31,261 bases of DNA, from contig JAGNTT010000004.1 in NCBI GenBank assembly GCA_017987425.1, forward strand, positions 1 to 31,261. The letters are read 5' to 3'. Each line of letters begins with the position of its first letter. Within the stretch, counting starts at the first letter, position 1. Below, piece after piece: positions 1 through 7,654 of this stretch. The position numbers were made by a program, and so were the translations under genes. The stretch is from Candidatus Omnitrophota bacterium (GTDB lineage Bacteria > Omnitrophota > Gorgyraeia > Zapsychrales > Fredricksoniimonadaceae). The notes below the pieces were generated by a model. The model had not been told where the DNA came from, made no database searches, and worked only from the letters and a program-made list of their open reading frames with translations.

Positions 1-46
1 CAAATATTGCATTTTTAAAAACTTTTGGATACAATGTTGACTTCTT

Positions 47-1351
47 ATGGCAGAAAATGATTTAATGGATAAAATTGTATCGCTGTGCAAACGGCGGGGT
101 TTCATCTTTCAATCTTCCGAGGTTTACGGCGGTCTTGCCGGCGCTTGGGATTACGGTCCGTTAGGGGCCGAACTCAAACGCAATGTTAAAACAGCCTGGT
201 GGCAGGCCGTCATCCACCAGCGCGAAGATGTCGTCGGGCTCGACGCATCCATTCTCATGCATCCCATGACCTGGAAAGCCTCCGGTCACACTGATAATTT
301 CACCGATGTTTTAGTCGATTGTAAAAAATGTAAGCGCCGTTTCCGCCAGGATCATCTCAAAGGCAAATGTCCGAGCTGCGGCGGGACGGAATTCACTGAA
401 CCTCGCGCGTTTAATCTGATGCTCAAAACGAACGTCGGCGCCATGGAAGATTCAAGTTCAGTCGTTTACCTCCGTCCCGAAACCGCGCAGGGGATATTCG
501 TCAATTTCGCAAACGTCGTTGACGCTACTCACCGCAAACTACCTTTCGGTATCGCCCAAATCGGCAAGTCATTCCGTAACGAAATCACGCCGGGCAATTT
601 TACATTCCGCACCCGCGAATTCGAACAGATGGAGATCGAATATTTCTGTCGTCCCGAGGATGCTCCCGCAAAATATGAAGAATGGATCAATGCCCGTTAT
701 CAGTGGTATGTCGATCACGGCATCAAAAAAGAAAATCTTCAGCTAAGAAAACATGACGACCAGGAATTGGCCCATTACGCGGCCGGATGTACCGACGTCG
801 AATATAAATTTCCCTTCGGCTGGTCCGAGCTCGAAGGCATCGCCAACCGCACCGACTACGATTTGAAACAGCACGAAAAATTCTCCGGCAAAGATTTGCA
901 GTATCGAGATCCTGTCACCAATGAAAAGTTTTATCCGTTCGTCATCGAGCCCTCCGGCGGCTGCGACCGCGGAACGCTGGCGTTTCTTGTGGACGCGTAT
1001 CATGAAGAAACCGTCAATGACGCAACTCGCATTGTTATGAGATTTCATCCGAAGCTTGCTCCGATCAAGGTGGCCGTTCTTCCGCTTCTCAAGAAGAATG
1101 AGGGGATCGTCAGTGTCGCCCGGAAAATCAAACAGGATCTGCAGAAAGATATGGTGTGTGTGTACGACGACACGGCGGCGATCGGCAAATTATACCGCCG
1201 CCAGGACGAGATCGGTACGATGTTCTGTGTCACCGTCGACGTTCAGTCTCTTGAAGACCAGATGGTCACGGTCCGTCACCGTGATACCATGAAGCAGGAC
1301 CGCATCGCTCTTGCTCAATTGAAGAATTATCTGACGGAAAATTTGAAATAA
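47..1351 (+). CDS. glyS: Glycyl-tRNA synthetase, single-chain class II type
   Basis: Charges tRNA-Gly with glycine using ATP in the cytosol. The 434-residue product is the homodimeric (alpha2) form found in many bacteria, archaea and eukaryotes, not the alpha2beta2 GlyQ/GlyS form. Visible features are the N-terminal class II core, a zinc-knuckle-like pair CKKC and CPSC (C92, C95, C108, C111), motif 2 around FRNEITPGNFTFRTREFEQME, motif 3 around EPSGGCDRGTLAFL, and a C-terminal anticodon-binding domain from about residue 335. The ATG at 47 gives the expected N terminus (LMDKIVSLCKRRGFIFQSSE). No strong ribosome binding site is visible, and only 46 bases of upstream sequence are in the window. 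ppdK starts 49 bases downstream and may be co-transcribed. The assignment is firm. Confidence 0.97.
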   Translation: MAENDLMDKIVSLCKRRGFIFQSSEVYGGLAGAWDYGPLGAELKRNVKTAWWQAVIHQREDVVGLDASILMHPMTWKASGHTDNFTDVLVDCKKCKRRFRQDHLKGKCPSCGGTEFTEPRAFNLMLKTNVGAMEDSSSVVYLRPETAQGIFVNFANVVDATHRKLPFGIAQIGKSFRNEITPGNFTFRTREFEQMEIEYFCRPEDAPAKYEEWINARYQWYVDHGIKKENLQLRKHDDQELAHYAAGCTDVEYKFPFGWSELEGIANRTDYDLKQHEKFSGKDLQYRDPVTNEKFYPFVIEPSGGCDRGTLAFLVDAYHEETVNDATRIVMRFHPKLAPIKVAVLPLLKKNEGIVSVARKIKQDLQKDMVCVYDDTAAIGKLYRRQDEIGTMFCVTVDVQSLEDQMVTVRHRDTMKQDRIALAQLKNYLTENLK

Positions 1352-1400
1352 ACGAATATAAATCCGCATTTAACCAAATCAAACACGAGGAGTTGTACAA

Positions 1401-4208
1401 ATGGCAAAAAAACATGTGTTCTCTTACGGCGCCGGAAAAGCGGAAGCTAAAGGCGAAGACTTGACGAAAAATGTGTTGGGAGGCAAAGGCATCGGCCTCA
1501 TGGAAATGACATCGATCGGCATCCCGGTTCCGGCCGGTTTCACCGTATCGATCCAGACGTGTGAAGAATATTACAGACTCGGCAAAAAACTTCCGGCCGG
1601 TCTCGAGAAGGAAGTCCGCGAAGCCGTCCTTAAATTGGAAAAAGTCACCGGCAAAAAGCTGGGTGACGAGAAGGATCCGTTGCTCGTGTCCGTCCGCTCC
1701 GGTGCCGCCCGTTCGATGCCCGGTATGTTGGAAACAATTTTGAACCTCGGTTTGAACGACAAGTCCGTCGAAGGTTTGGCCAAGAAAACCGGCAACGCGC
1801 GTTTCGCCTATGATTCCTACCGCCGTTTTATCCAGATGTTTTCTTCGACCGCCATGGGCCTTTCCAAACAGCCGATGGAAGATATGCTTCATGAAATGAA
1901 GCATCATCTCGGTGTTAAGACCGATCCGGAAATTCCCGCCGAGAAGCTCAAAGAATTGTGCGATCAGTTTAAAGCGTTTTATAAGTTGAACAAAGGCGAA
2001 GATTTTCCGCAGGATCCCTGGAAGCAGTTATGGGGCGCTATCATGGCCGTCTTCAGCAGCTGGGAAGCGGAAAAAGCCCAGACCTACCGTCGTGTCGAGA
2101 AGATCACCGACCTTAAAGGTACGGCCGTCAATGTCGTGCAGATGGTGTTCGGCAACAAAGGCGATAATAGCGGTACGGGCGTTTGCTTTACCCGCGATCC
2201 GAACACAGGCGAGAACACTTTCTACGGCGATTATCTGATCAACGCCCAGGGCGAAGACGTCGTTGCCGGTATCCGTACGCCGCTTAAACTCTCGACGCTG
2301 CAGGACACGATGCCTAAAGCTTATGATCAGCTTTGCGCAGTGCGTGCGATCCTGGAATCTTATTATAAGGAAATGCAGGACCTCGAATTCACCGTCGAAG
2401 ACGAGAAGTTGTATATGCTTCAGTGCCGCACAGGTAAGCGTTCACCGGCGGCTGCCTTCAGCATCGCGCTTGATCATGCGACCAAGCCGTTGTTAAGCAA
2501 AGCGGAAGCCAATAATCTGGTTAAGAAGGGTTACCTCCCGAAAAAGTGGGCAGAGCTGGCTGTTAAGCCTGTCATCACTAAAGAACAGGCTGTTAACCGC
2601 ATTTCTTCCGACGACATCGAACGTTTGTTCTACCCGGTCATCGATACGACAAAGACCACGGGCGATCAGCTCAAGAAGATCCGTTTGGGCGGCGGTATCA
2701 ATGCCGTTCCCGGCGCTGCCGCTGGTAAAGTTGTATTCACAGCCGCTGAAGCCGAGAAATTAGGCGGCAAAGGCGAGGCTGTCATCCTGGTCCGTAAAGA
2801 AACCAGTCCGGAAGACGTCGGCGGTATGCACGCTGCCAAAGGTATCTTGACCGCGACCGGCGGTAAGACCAGCCACGCAGCCGTCGTTGCCCGCGGTTGG
2901 GGTAAATGCTGCATCGTCGGATGTGAAGCGTTAAATATCAATTATGAGTCCAAATCCATGACGGTGAATGGCAAGCCGATCAAGCAGGGTGATTTCATCA
3001 CGCTCGACGGTTCGGCCGGTGAAATTTATTTAGGCGATCTGCCTTTGAAGGCCCCGGAACTTCCTCATTCGTATTATTCCATTTTGAAATGGGCGGATGA
3101 ATTCCGTACGATCAATGTCCGCACCAACGCGGATACGCCGTACGATTCGCTCAACGCCATCAAGATGGGCGCTGAAGGTATCGGGCTCTGCCGTACCGAG
3201 CATATGTTCTTCGACACCGAAGAACGCCGCCTGGCGATCCAGGAAATGATCGTCGCGGAAACGCTTGAAACCCGCAAGACCGCACTCGCCAAGTTGCTGC
3301 CGTTCCAGACTAATGACTTTTACGGCATCTTCAAGGCGATGAACGGTTTCCCGGTTACGATCCGTTTGATCGACCCGCCGCTTCATGAGTTCACTCCGAA
3401 GGATCACGCCGGTATCGAAAAATTAAGCAAAGTTACAGGCATGGCTCCCGATAAAATCCGTCATCGTTGCGAGCAGTTGCATGAATCCAACCCGATGCTT
3501 GGTCATCGCGGTTGCCGTCTGTGCATCACATATCCGGAAATTCTGGAGATGCAGATCACAGCCATCATCCAGGCTGCAATCAAGTGCCGCAAGGAAGGCA
3601 TCAAAGTTTTACCGGAAATCATGATCCCGCTCACAATGGATAAGAAAGAATTCCAGATCCTCGCGGATCAGACCCGTGAGGTGGCTAATCGTTTGATCAA
3701 GCAGGCCGGTGTCACATTGCCTTACTTGGTCGGTACAATGATCGAGATTCCGCGCGCGGCGTTGCTGGCTGATCAGATCGCCGAAGTTGCTGAATTCTTC
3801 AGCTTCGGAACAAACGACCTGACCCAGATGACGCTCGGTCTTTCACGCGACGACGCCGGACGTTTTCTACCGACGTATGTGGCGACCGAAAAAGACGGCG
3901 GTAAAGGAATCTTCAGGGATGATCCGTTCCAGAGCCTGGACCAGGAAGGTGTCGGTCTTTTGGTCAAGCACGGTATTGAACGCGGCCGCGCGGCCCGCAA
4001 GGGAATCAAGATAGGTATCTGCGGCGAGCACGGCGGGGAAGCTGAAAGCGTTAAGTTCTGCCATCGCGCCGGCATGAACTATGTGTCCTGTTCACCGTAC
4101 CGCGTTCCGATCGCGCGTTTGGCTGCCGCTCAGGCCGCCATCGCGGATAAGACCAAAAGCAAAACCGCGTCGGTAAAAAAAGCAAAGAAAGTTACAAAAA
4201 GAAAATAA
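1401..4208 (+). CDS. ppdK: Pyruvate, phosphate dikinase
   Basis: Interconverts pyruvate + ATP + Pi and PEP + AMP + PPi in the cytosol, a reversible PPi-dependent step of glycolysis/gluconeogenesis. The 935-residue protein has the complete family order. The N-terminal ATP-binding domain carries VRSGAARSMPGM and the GVCFTRDPNTGE loop. The swivel domain has the phosphorylated histidine H492 in GGKTSHAAVVAR. The C-terminal PEP/pyruvate TIM barrel has NPMLGHRGCR, FGTNDLTQMTLG and the proton-donor cysteine C874 in GICGEHGG. A GAGGAG ribosome binding site precedes the ATG. The last roughly 20 residues are a lysine-rich tail beyond the normal end of the barrel, which is unusual (PPDK is usually about 870-900 residues). 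The assignment is firm; the role of the tail is unknown. A second, exported relative lies at 7655-13861. Confidence 0.97.
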   Translation: MAKKHVFSYGAGKAEAKGEDLTKNVLGGKGIGLMEMTSIGIPVPAGFTVSIQTCEEYYRLGKKLPAGLEKEVREAVLKLEKVTGKKLGDEKDPLLVSVRSGAARSMPGMLETILNLGLNDKSVEGLAKKTGNARFAYDSYRRFIQMFSSTAMGLSKQPMEDMLHEMKHHLGVKTDPEIPAEKLKELCDQFKAFYKLNKGEDFPQDPWKQLWGAIMAVFSSWEAEKAQTYRRVEKITDLKGTAVNVVQMVFGNKGDNSGTGVCFTRDPNTGENTFYGDYLINAQGEDVVAGIRTPLKLSTLQDTMPKAYDQLCAVRAILESYYKEMQDLEFTVEDEKLYMLQCRTGKRSPAAAFSIALDHATKPLLSKAEANNLVKKGYLPKKWAELAVKPVITKEQAVNRISSDDIERLFYPVIDTTKTTGDQLKKIRLGGGINAVPGAAAGKVVFTAAEAEKLGGKGEAVILVRKETSPEDVGGMHAAKGILTATGGKTSHAAVVARGWGKCCIVGCEALNINYESKSMTVNGKPIKQGDFITLDGSAGEIYLGDLPLKAPELPHSYYSILKWADEFRTINVRTNADTPYDSLNAIKMGAEGIGLCRTEHMFFDTEERRLAIQEMIVAETLETRKTALAKLLPFQTNDFYGIFKAMNGFPVTIRLIDPPLHEFTPKDHAGIEKLSKVTGMAPDKIRHRCEQLHESNPMLGHRGCRLCITYPEILEMQITAIIQAAIKCRKEGIKVLPEIMIPLTMDKKEFQILADQTREVANRLIKQAGVTLPYLVGTMIEIPRAALLADQIAEVAEFFSFGTNDLTQMTLGLSRDDAGRFLPTYVATEKDGGKGIFRDDPFQSLDQEGVGLLVKHGIERGRAARKGIKIGICGEHGGEAESVKFCHRAGMNYVSCSPYRVPIARLAAAQAAIADKTKSKTASVKKAKKVTKRK

Positions 4209-4234
4209 TTGCGTTAGAATAATAGAATGTAAAG

Positions 4235-4292
4235 AGGCAGTATGCAGTAAGCAGTTGGCAGAAGGATGTCTTCTGTTTACTGCATACAGCCT
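4235..4292. repeat. Palindromic intergenic repeat/hairpin upstream of the sigma factor
   Basis: Two arms of an imperfect palindrome fill the gap between ppdK and the sigma-factor gene. GTATGCAGTAA (4240-4250) is perfectly complementary to TTACTGCATAC (4277-4287). Outside it AGGC/GCCT pairs across an A/A mismatch. Inside it CAGAAG (4259-4264) pairs with CTTCTG (4270-4275) around a 5-base loop. The composition (GCAGTATGCAGTAAGCAG, then CTACTTCATACTTC) resembles short dispersed palindromic repeats with TGCATACTGC-like units that I recall from other bacterial genomes. No poly-T follows the right arm, so it is not a standard terminator. It occupies the space where the promoter or ribosome binding site of the next gene would be expected. 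Confidence 0.7.
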
Positions 4293-4307
4293 ACTTCATA
4301 CTTCAAT

Positions 4308-5123
4308 ATGGAATCAATCAAAGCATACCTCAAAGACGTACGTCCCATCCCGCTTCTCACCGCGCAGGAAGAAATTGATCTTGCCAAGAGGATTCAAAAA
4401 GGGGACAAGAAGGCGCGCGATCAGATGATCCGTTCCAATCTGCGTCTTGTAATCAGCATCGCCAAAAGATATTCCAATCTCGGTGTTCCTTTAAGTGATT
4501 TAATTGAGGAAGGCAACATCGGCCTCATGAAGAGCGTCGACAAGTTCGACCCCAATCGTGGTTTCCGTTTTTCTACATATGCCGCCTGGTGGATCAAGCA
4601 GGGTATTTCCAGAGCGATCATCGATCAGGGAAAAATGATCCGCGTTCCGGTCTACATGAACGAGGAGATCCTGAAATATAAAAAAGCCATCGAAGAGATG
4701 ACCCACAAGCTTAAACGTAAGCCGCGCATGGGTGAAATCGCCAAGAAACTACAGGTTCCCGTCGATAAAATCAAGGAGCTGGAAGGTTCGATCGCCAAGA
4801 TGTCGAGTCTGGACGCCCCCATCGGGGAAGACGGCGATGGTCAGGTCAAAGATATTATTGAAGATGAAAGCATGGCCGCTCCCGATGAACAGCTTGAAGT
4901 ATTCTTCAACAAGGAACGCGCCAGAATGATTTTGAATTCCCTCTCTGAACGCGAACGCAAAATCATCGAAATGCGTTTCGGCCTGGGAGATGGTGAATTG
5001 TACACGCTTGCCGAGATCGCCGAGAAGCTGGGTGTTTCCCGTGAACGCGTCCGGCAGCTTGAAGAAGCCACGATCAAGAAATTGCGCCAAGTCATCAAGG
5101 ACCAGGAAACGATTAACGATTAA
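4308..5123 (+). CDS. RNA polymerase sigma-70 factor, RpoD/SigA-like
   Basis: Promoter-recognition subunit of RNA polymerase. From the ATG at 4308 the product is 271 residues. Region 1.2 is MESIKAYLKDVRPIPLLTAQ, and region 2 includes LRLVISIAKRY, GLMKSVDKFDPNRGFRFSTY and AAWWIKQGISRAI. Region 3 follows, then region 4 with LSERERKIIEMRFGLGDG and the helix-turn-helix TLAEIAEKLGVSRERVRQLE. Region 1.1 and the non-conserved insert of large RpoD proteins are absent, so it could be a short principal sigma or a group 2 (RpoS/SigB-of-cyanobacteria type) factor. An alternative ATG at 4266 would add 14 residues, but these are encoded by the palindromic repeat and do not look like protein, so 4308 is preferred. 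Neither start has a well-placed Shine-Dalgarno sequence. The next gene begins one base after the stop codon. Confidence 0.93.
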   Translation: MESIKAYLKDVRPIPLLTAQEEIDLAKRIQKGDKKARDQMIRSNLRLVISIAKRYSNLGVPLSDLIEEGNIGLMKSVDKFDPNRGFRFSTYAAWWIKQGISRAIIDQGKMIRVPVYMNEEILKYKKAIEEMTHKLKRKPRMGEIAKKLQVPVDKIKELEGSIAKMSSLDAPIGEDGDGQVKDIIEDESMAAPDEQLEVFFNKERARMILNSLSERERKIIEMRFGLGDGELYTLAEIAEKLGVSRERVRQLEEATIKKLRQVIKDQETIND

Positions 5124-5124
5124 C

Positions 5125-5982
5125 ATGGTCGCCACCCGTCGTAAACATATCTACGTTCTTATCATTCCCCAGTTCCAGGATATTTTCGATTCCTATTTTT
5201 CCGGTGAGATTGCCAAGGGAGTCAATCTGGCGGCCAGCCGTCTCAATGTTGATATTCTTGTTCATATCGTCAGCCGCAAAGACCATTCCGAATGGCTGGA
5301 CCCGACTCTGCTGGACCGCAATTTTGTCGACGGCATCCTTTTTGCCGATATTGATCGCGATATCGCTGTCGTCAAGAAATCCATCATGAAGGGCATGCCG
5401 ACGCTGGTTCTCAATAACCGTTTCGATGAGCCCATCAACTGCATCAGCATCGATAATCACAAGGCTTCTTTCGATGTTATCGAACATTTGATTGAGCTCG
5501 GGCACACGAAAATTGCCACTATCGCCGGTGATCTGCACACGCAGGCGGGGCAGGCGCGTTTGGACGGTTTTAATGATGCCCTCAAACGGCACAAGATCAG
5601 CGTACCGGCCAGTTACATTAAGAACGGTGATTTTCTGCGGACACCCGCGCGCGCGGCCGCCGAACAGTTATTGAGGCTTAAAGACCGCCCGACGGCGATC
5701 TTTGCCGCCTCCGATGTCATGGCGCTCGAAGTCATGGATGTCGCCAAAACGAAGAAATTGCGAATTCCACACGATTTGTCGCTCATCGGATTCGACGATA
5801 ATCCGATCAATTTAAGCGCGCCCATCCGTTTGTCGACGGTGGCGCAGCCGCTGGTTGAAATGGGGCGTCTGGGGCTGGAACACCTTTATCAGATCAGCCA
5901 CGGCAAGGCAAAACTTCCGGTCAAAGAAGTGATTCGTCCCAAGGTTGTCAAGGGGCAGTCGATCGCTTCTATCAGGCACTAA
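5125..5982 (+). CDS. LacI/GalR-type ligand-binding domain protein lacking the HTH
   Basis: The 285-residue product matches the periplasmic-binding-protein-like effector domain of LacI/GalR regulators from end to end. It has DGILFADIDRD, PTLVLNNRF, ISIDNHKASFDVIEHLIELGH, KIATIAGDLHTQAGQARLDGF, RPTAIFAASDVMALEVM and the family signature PHDLSLIGFDDNPI, then TVAQPLVEMGRLGLEHL. The N-terminal DNA-binding helix-turn-helix (about 55 residues) is missing; only MVATRRK precedes the first strand. The frame is open upstream, but that stretch is the out-of-frame 3' end of the sigma gene and encodes no HTH. There is no signal peptide, so it should be cytosolic. With one base between it and the sigma-factor stop, translation is probably coupled. 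It may sense a sugar or nucleoside and act on transcription through a partner; that role is inference. The fold assignment is strong and the ligand unknown. Confidence 0.85.
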   Translation: MVATRRKHIYVLIIPQFQDIFDSYFSGEIAKGVNLAASRLNVDILVHIVSRKDHSEWLDPTLLDRNFVDGILFADIDRDIAVVKKSIMKGMPTLVLNNRFDEPINCISIDNHKASFDVIEHLIELGHTKIATIAGDLHTQAGQARLDGFNDALKRHKISVPASYIKNGDFLRTPARAAAEQLLRLKDRPTAIFAASDVMALEVMDVAKTKKLRIPHDLSLIGFDDNPINLSAPIRLSTVAQPLVEMGRLGLEHLYQISHGKAKLPVKEVIRPKVVKGQSIASIRH

Positions 5983-6009
5983 CAACAGCTCATTCGTCTA
6001 CGAGGTCTT

Positions 6010-6534
6010 ATGAAGTCTGAAGAATTAAAAAAAGTCATCCGTGATGTTCCGAACTTCCCGCAGGAAGGAATTATTTTTAAAGATATTTCCACTCTGCTCC
6101 AAGACAAGAAAGCTTTTAAAAAATCGATCGATCTTCTTGTTAAAAAATACAAAAAAGAAAAAATCGATTATGTCGTCGGTGTTGAATCACGCGGATTTAT
6201 TTTCGGCGCTCCGCTGGCATACGCCCTTGGCGTCGGTTTTGTCCCGGTGCGTAAGAAAGGTAAGCTGCCGTATAAGACCAAAAGCATTACGTATGAACTT
6301 GAATACGGCACGGACACGCTCGAAATTCATGAAGATGCGTTTCGTCCCAAGAGCCGCATTCTTATAGTGGACGATCTTTTGGCGACCGGCGGGACGATTA
6401 AGGCGGTTACGGACCTGCTTAAAGGATTCAAGCCCAAGATCGTCGGCGTGGCGTTTGTGGTCGAGCTGAAATTCTTAAACGGTAAGAATAAGCTTAAAGA
6501 TTATCCTATCCATTCTCTTATTCAATACGAATAA
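6010..6534 (+). CDS. apt: Adenine phosphoribosyltransferase
   Basis: Salvages adenine: adenine + PRPP gives AMP + PPi, in the cytosol. The 174-residue product has the usual Apt length. It carries the N-terminal VPNFPQEGIIFKDISTLL segment, the VVGVESRGFIFGAPLAYALG region, FVPVRKKGKLPYKT, and the PRPP-binding motif ILIVDDLLATGGT. The ATG at 6010 follows a GAGG at a usable distance. It lies 27 bases after the LacI-like gene and 41 bases before the TPR gene, consistent with one transcription unit running from the sigma factor. Confidence 0.96.
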   Translation: MKSEELKKVIRDVPNFPQEGIIFKDISTLLQDKKAFKKSIDLLVKKYKKEKIDYVVGVESRGFIFGAPLAYALGVGFVPVRKKGKLPYKTKSITYELEYGTDTLEIHEDAFRPKSRILIVDDLLATGGTIKAVTDLLKGFKPKIVGVAFVVELKFLNGKNKLKDYPIHSLIQYE

Positions 6535-6575
6535 CCGCACATTACCGTGGTTTCCACTTCGAGGCATAGAGCACC

Positions 6576-7391
6576 GTGACGAAAGCATCATCGCATTCCA
6601 GTTCACGTCATTTACCCAATTCCTTTTATTGGCTGGCAGGGATCGTGTGCGTTGCCTCAATTTTATTTTTCACGAATTTTAAATCCAATACCGTTTCCAC
6701 TGCAAAGGCCAATTCGGGGCCGGCAAATTTTTGGGCTGAAGCCATAGCGTATGAAGGCAAGGGGGAATGGGCCCAGGCCATTCTAAGCTTTCGGCATTAT
6801 CTCGAGGCGAACGGTCCTGATAAAACGGCTTTTCGGCATTTGGCGGAGTTATGCGTTAAAACCGGCCAGTTCAATCAAGCCCTGGCGTATGCCCAGCAAG
6901 ATGTGCAGGCGGCGCCTGACGCGGCTGAGGCTGTATTCAAGCTTGGAGTGGTCTACCAGCTTTTAGGGCAGACCAAAGAGGCCGCGCAAAGCTATCAGAA
7001 ATCGGTTGAGCTCGACCCCAAATACGCCGAAGGTTATTTTAATCTTGGTTTCTTAAGCGAAACGCAAGGTCAGTTTCTTGATGCGATCGGCCATTATAAA
7101 AAAGCGATTGAGGCCGATCCCAAGCATGCCAAAGCATACTATAATTTAGGGAACGTTTATGCCGCCATGGAAAAAGACGGGGATGCGGTGGGTGCATACG
7201 AAGCCGCCGTTGCCAATAACCCGGATTATATGGATGCGCTTGTCAACTTAGCTATCTTAATGACAAAGAATGGCAAATATAAGGAAGCTATTCAATATTT
7301 GGATGAGGCTAGAATTCTTGGCTATGAACCGCCGGAAGAGTTTTTGAATGCGTTGGAAGTATACAGAGAAAAGAAAGCAGCTACACCTTAA
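6576..7391 (+). CDS. Membrane-anchored TPR-repeat protein
   Basis: Probably a protein-protein interaction scaffold; its partner is unknown. The 271-residue product starts at GTG 6576, 11 bases after a GAGG. One hydrophobic segment near the N terminus (about residues 16-35, SFYWLAGIVCVASILFFTNF) should act as a signal anchor, placing the rest outside the inner membrane. About six tetratricopeptide repeats follow from about residue 45. The clearest consensus units are AEAVFKLGVVYQLLGQTKEA, AEGYFNLGFLSETQGQFLDA and AKAYYNLGNVYAAMEKDGDA. It is the last protein gene before tRNA-Arg and may belong to the sigma-factor operon. The repeat assignment is secure; a specific function cannot be named. Confidence 0.88.
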   Translation: MTKASSHSSSRHLPNSFYWLAGIVCVASILFFTNFKSNTVSTAKANSGPANFWAEAIAYEGKGEWAQAILSFRHYLEANGPDKTAFRHLAELCVKTGQFNQALAYAQQDVQAAPDAAEAVFKLGVVYQLLGQTKEAAQSYQKSVELDPKYAEGYFNLGFLSETQGQFLDAIGHYKKAIEADPKHAKAYYNLGNVYAAMEKDGDAVGAYEAAVANNPDYMDALVNLAILMTKNGKYKEAIQYLDEARILGYEPPEEFLNALEVYREKKAATP

Positions 7392-7426
7392 GTCACTCCC
7401 TCCACGACGACAATTTTAAAAAACGT

Positions 7427-7501
7427 GCCCCTGTAGCTCAACTTGGATAGAGCGAGGCTCTCCTAAGGCCTAGGTTGACCGTTCGATTCGGTCCGGGGGC
7501 G
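7427..7501 (+). tRNA. tRNA-Arg (anticodon CCT)
   Basis: The 75-base sequence folds as a complete cloverleaf. The acceptor stem is GCCCCTG/CGGGGGC (one T-G wobble). The D stem GCTC/GAGC encloses a 10-base loop. The anticodon stem AGGCT/GGCCT has loop CTCCTAA, with anticodon CCT at 7462-7464. The variable loop has 5 bases. The T stem GACCG/CGGTC has loop TTCGATT, and the discriminator base is G. It reads the arginine codon AGG. The 3' CCA is not encoded, so it must be added after transcription. A T6 run follows at once (7503-7508) and could end transcription. Confidence 0.95.
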
Positions 7502-7654
7502 CTTTTTTGTATATTAAGAAATTGTAAAGAACCCCATTTAAAAATAGCAATACCAGTCTGTTATATCTGTAAGATTAGTGGAAAAAACCGGAAAGATATG
7601 GTATTCTTTATTGCTTTTCAATAACAAACCCAAAACCATGTGGAGATCACCTAA

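Noticed and set aside
4990..5124. 45-codon N-terminal extension of the LacI-like protein, which might have held an HTH
   Set aside because: These codons are the sigma-factor 3' end read in another frame. The peptide is Arg/Ser/Pro-rich with no helix-turn-helix pattern.
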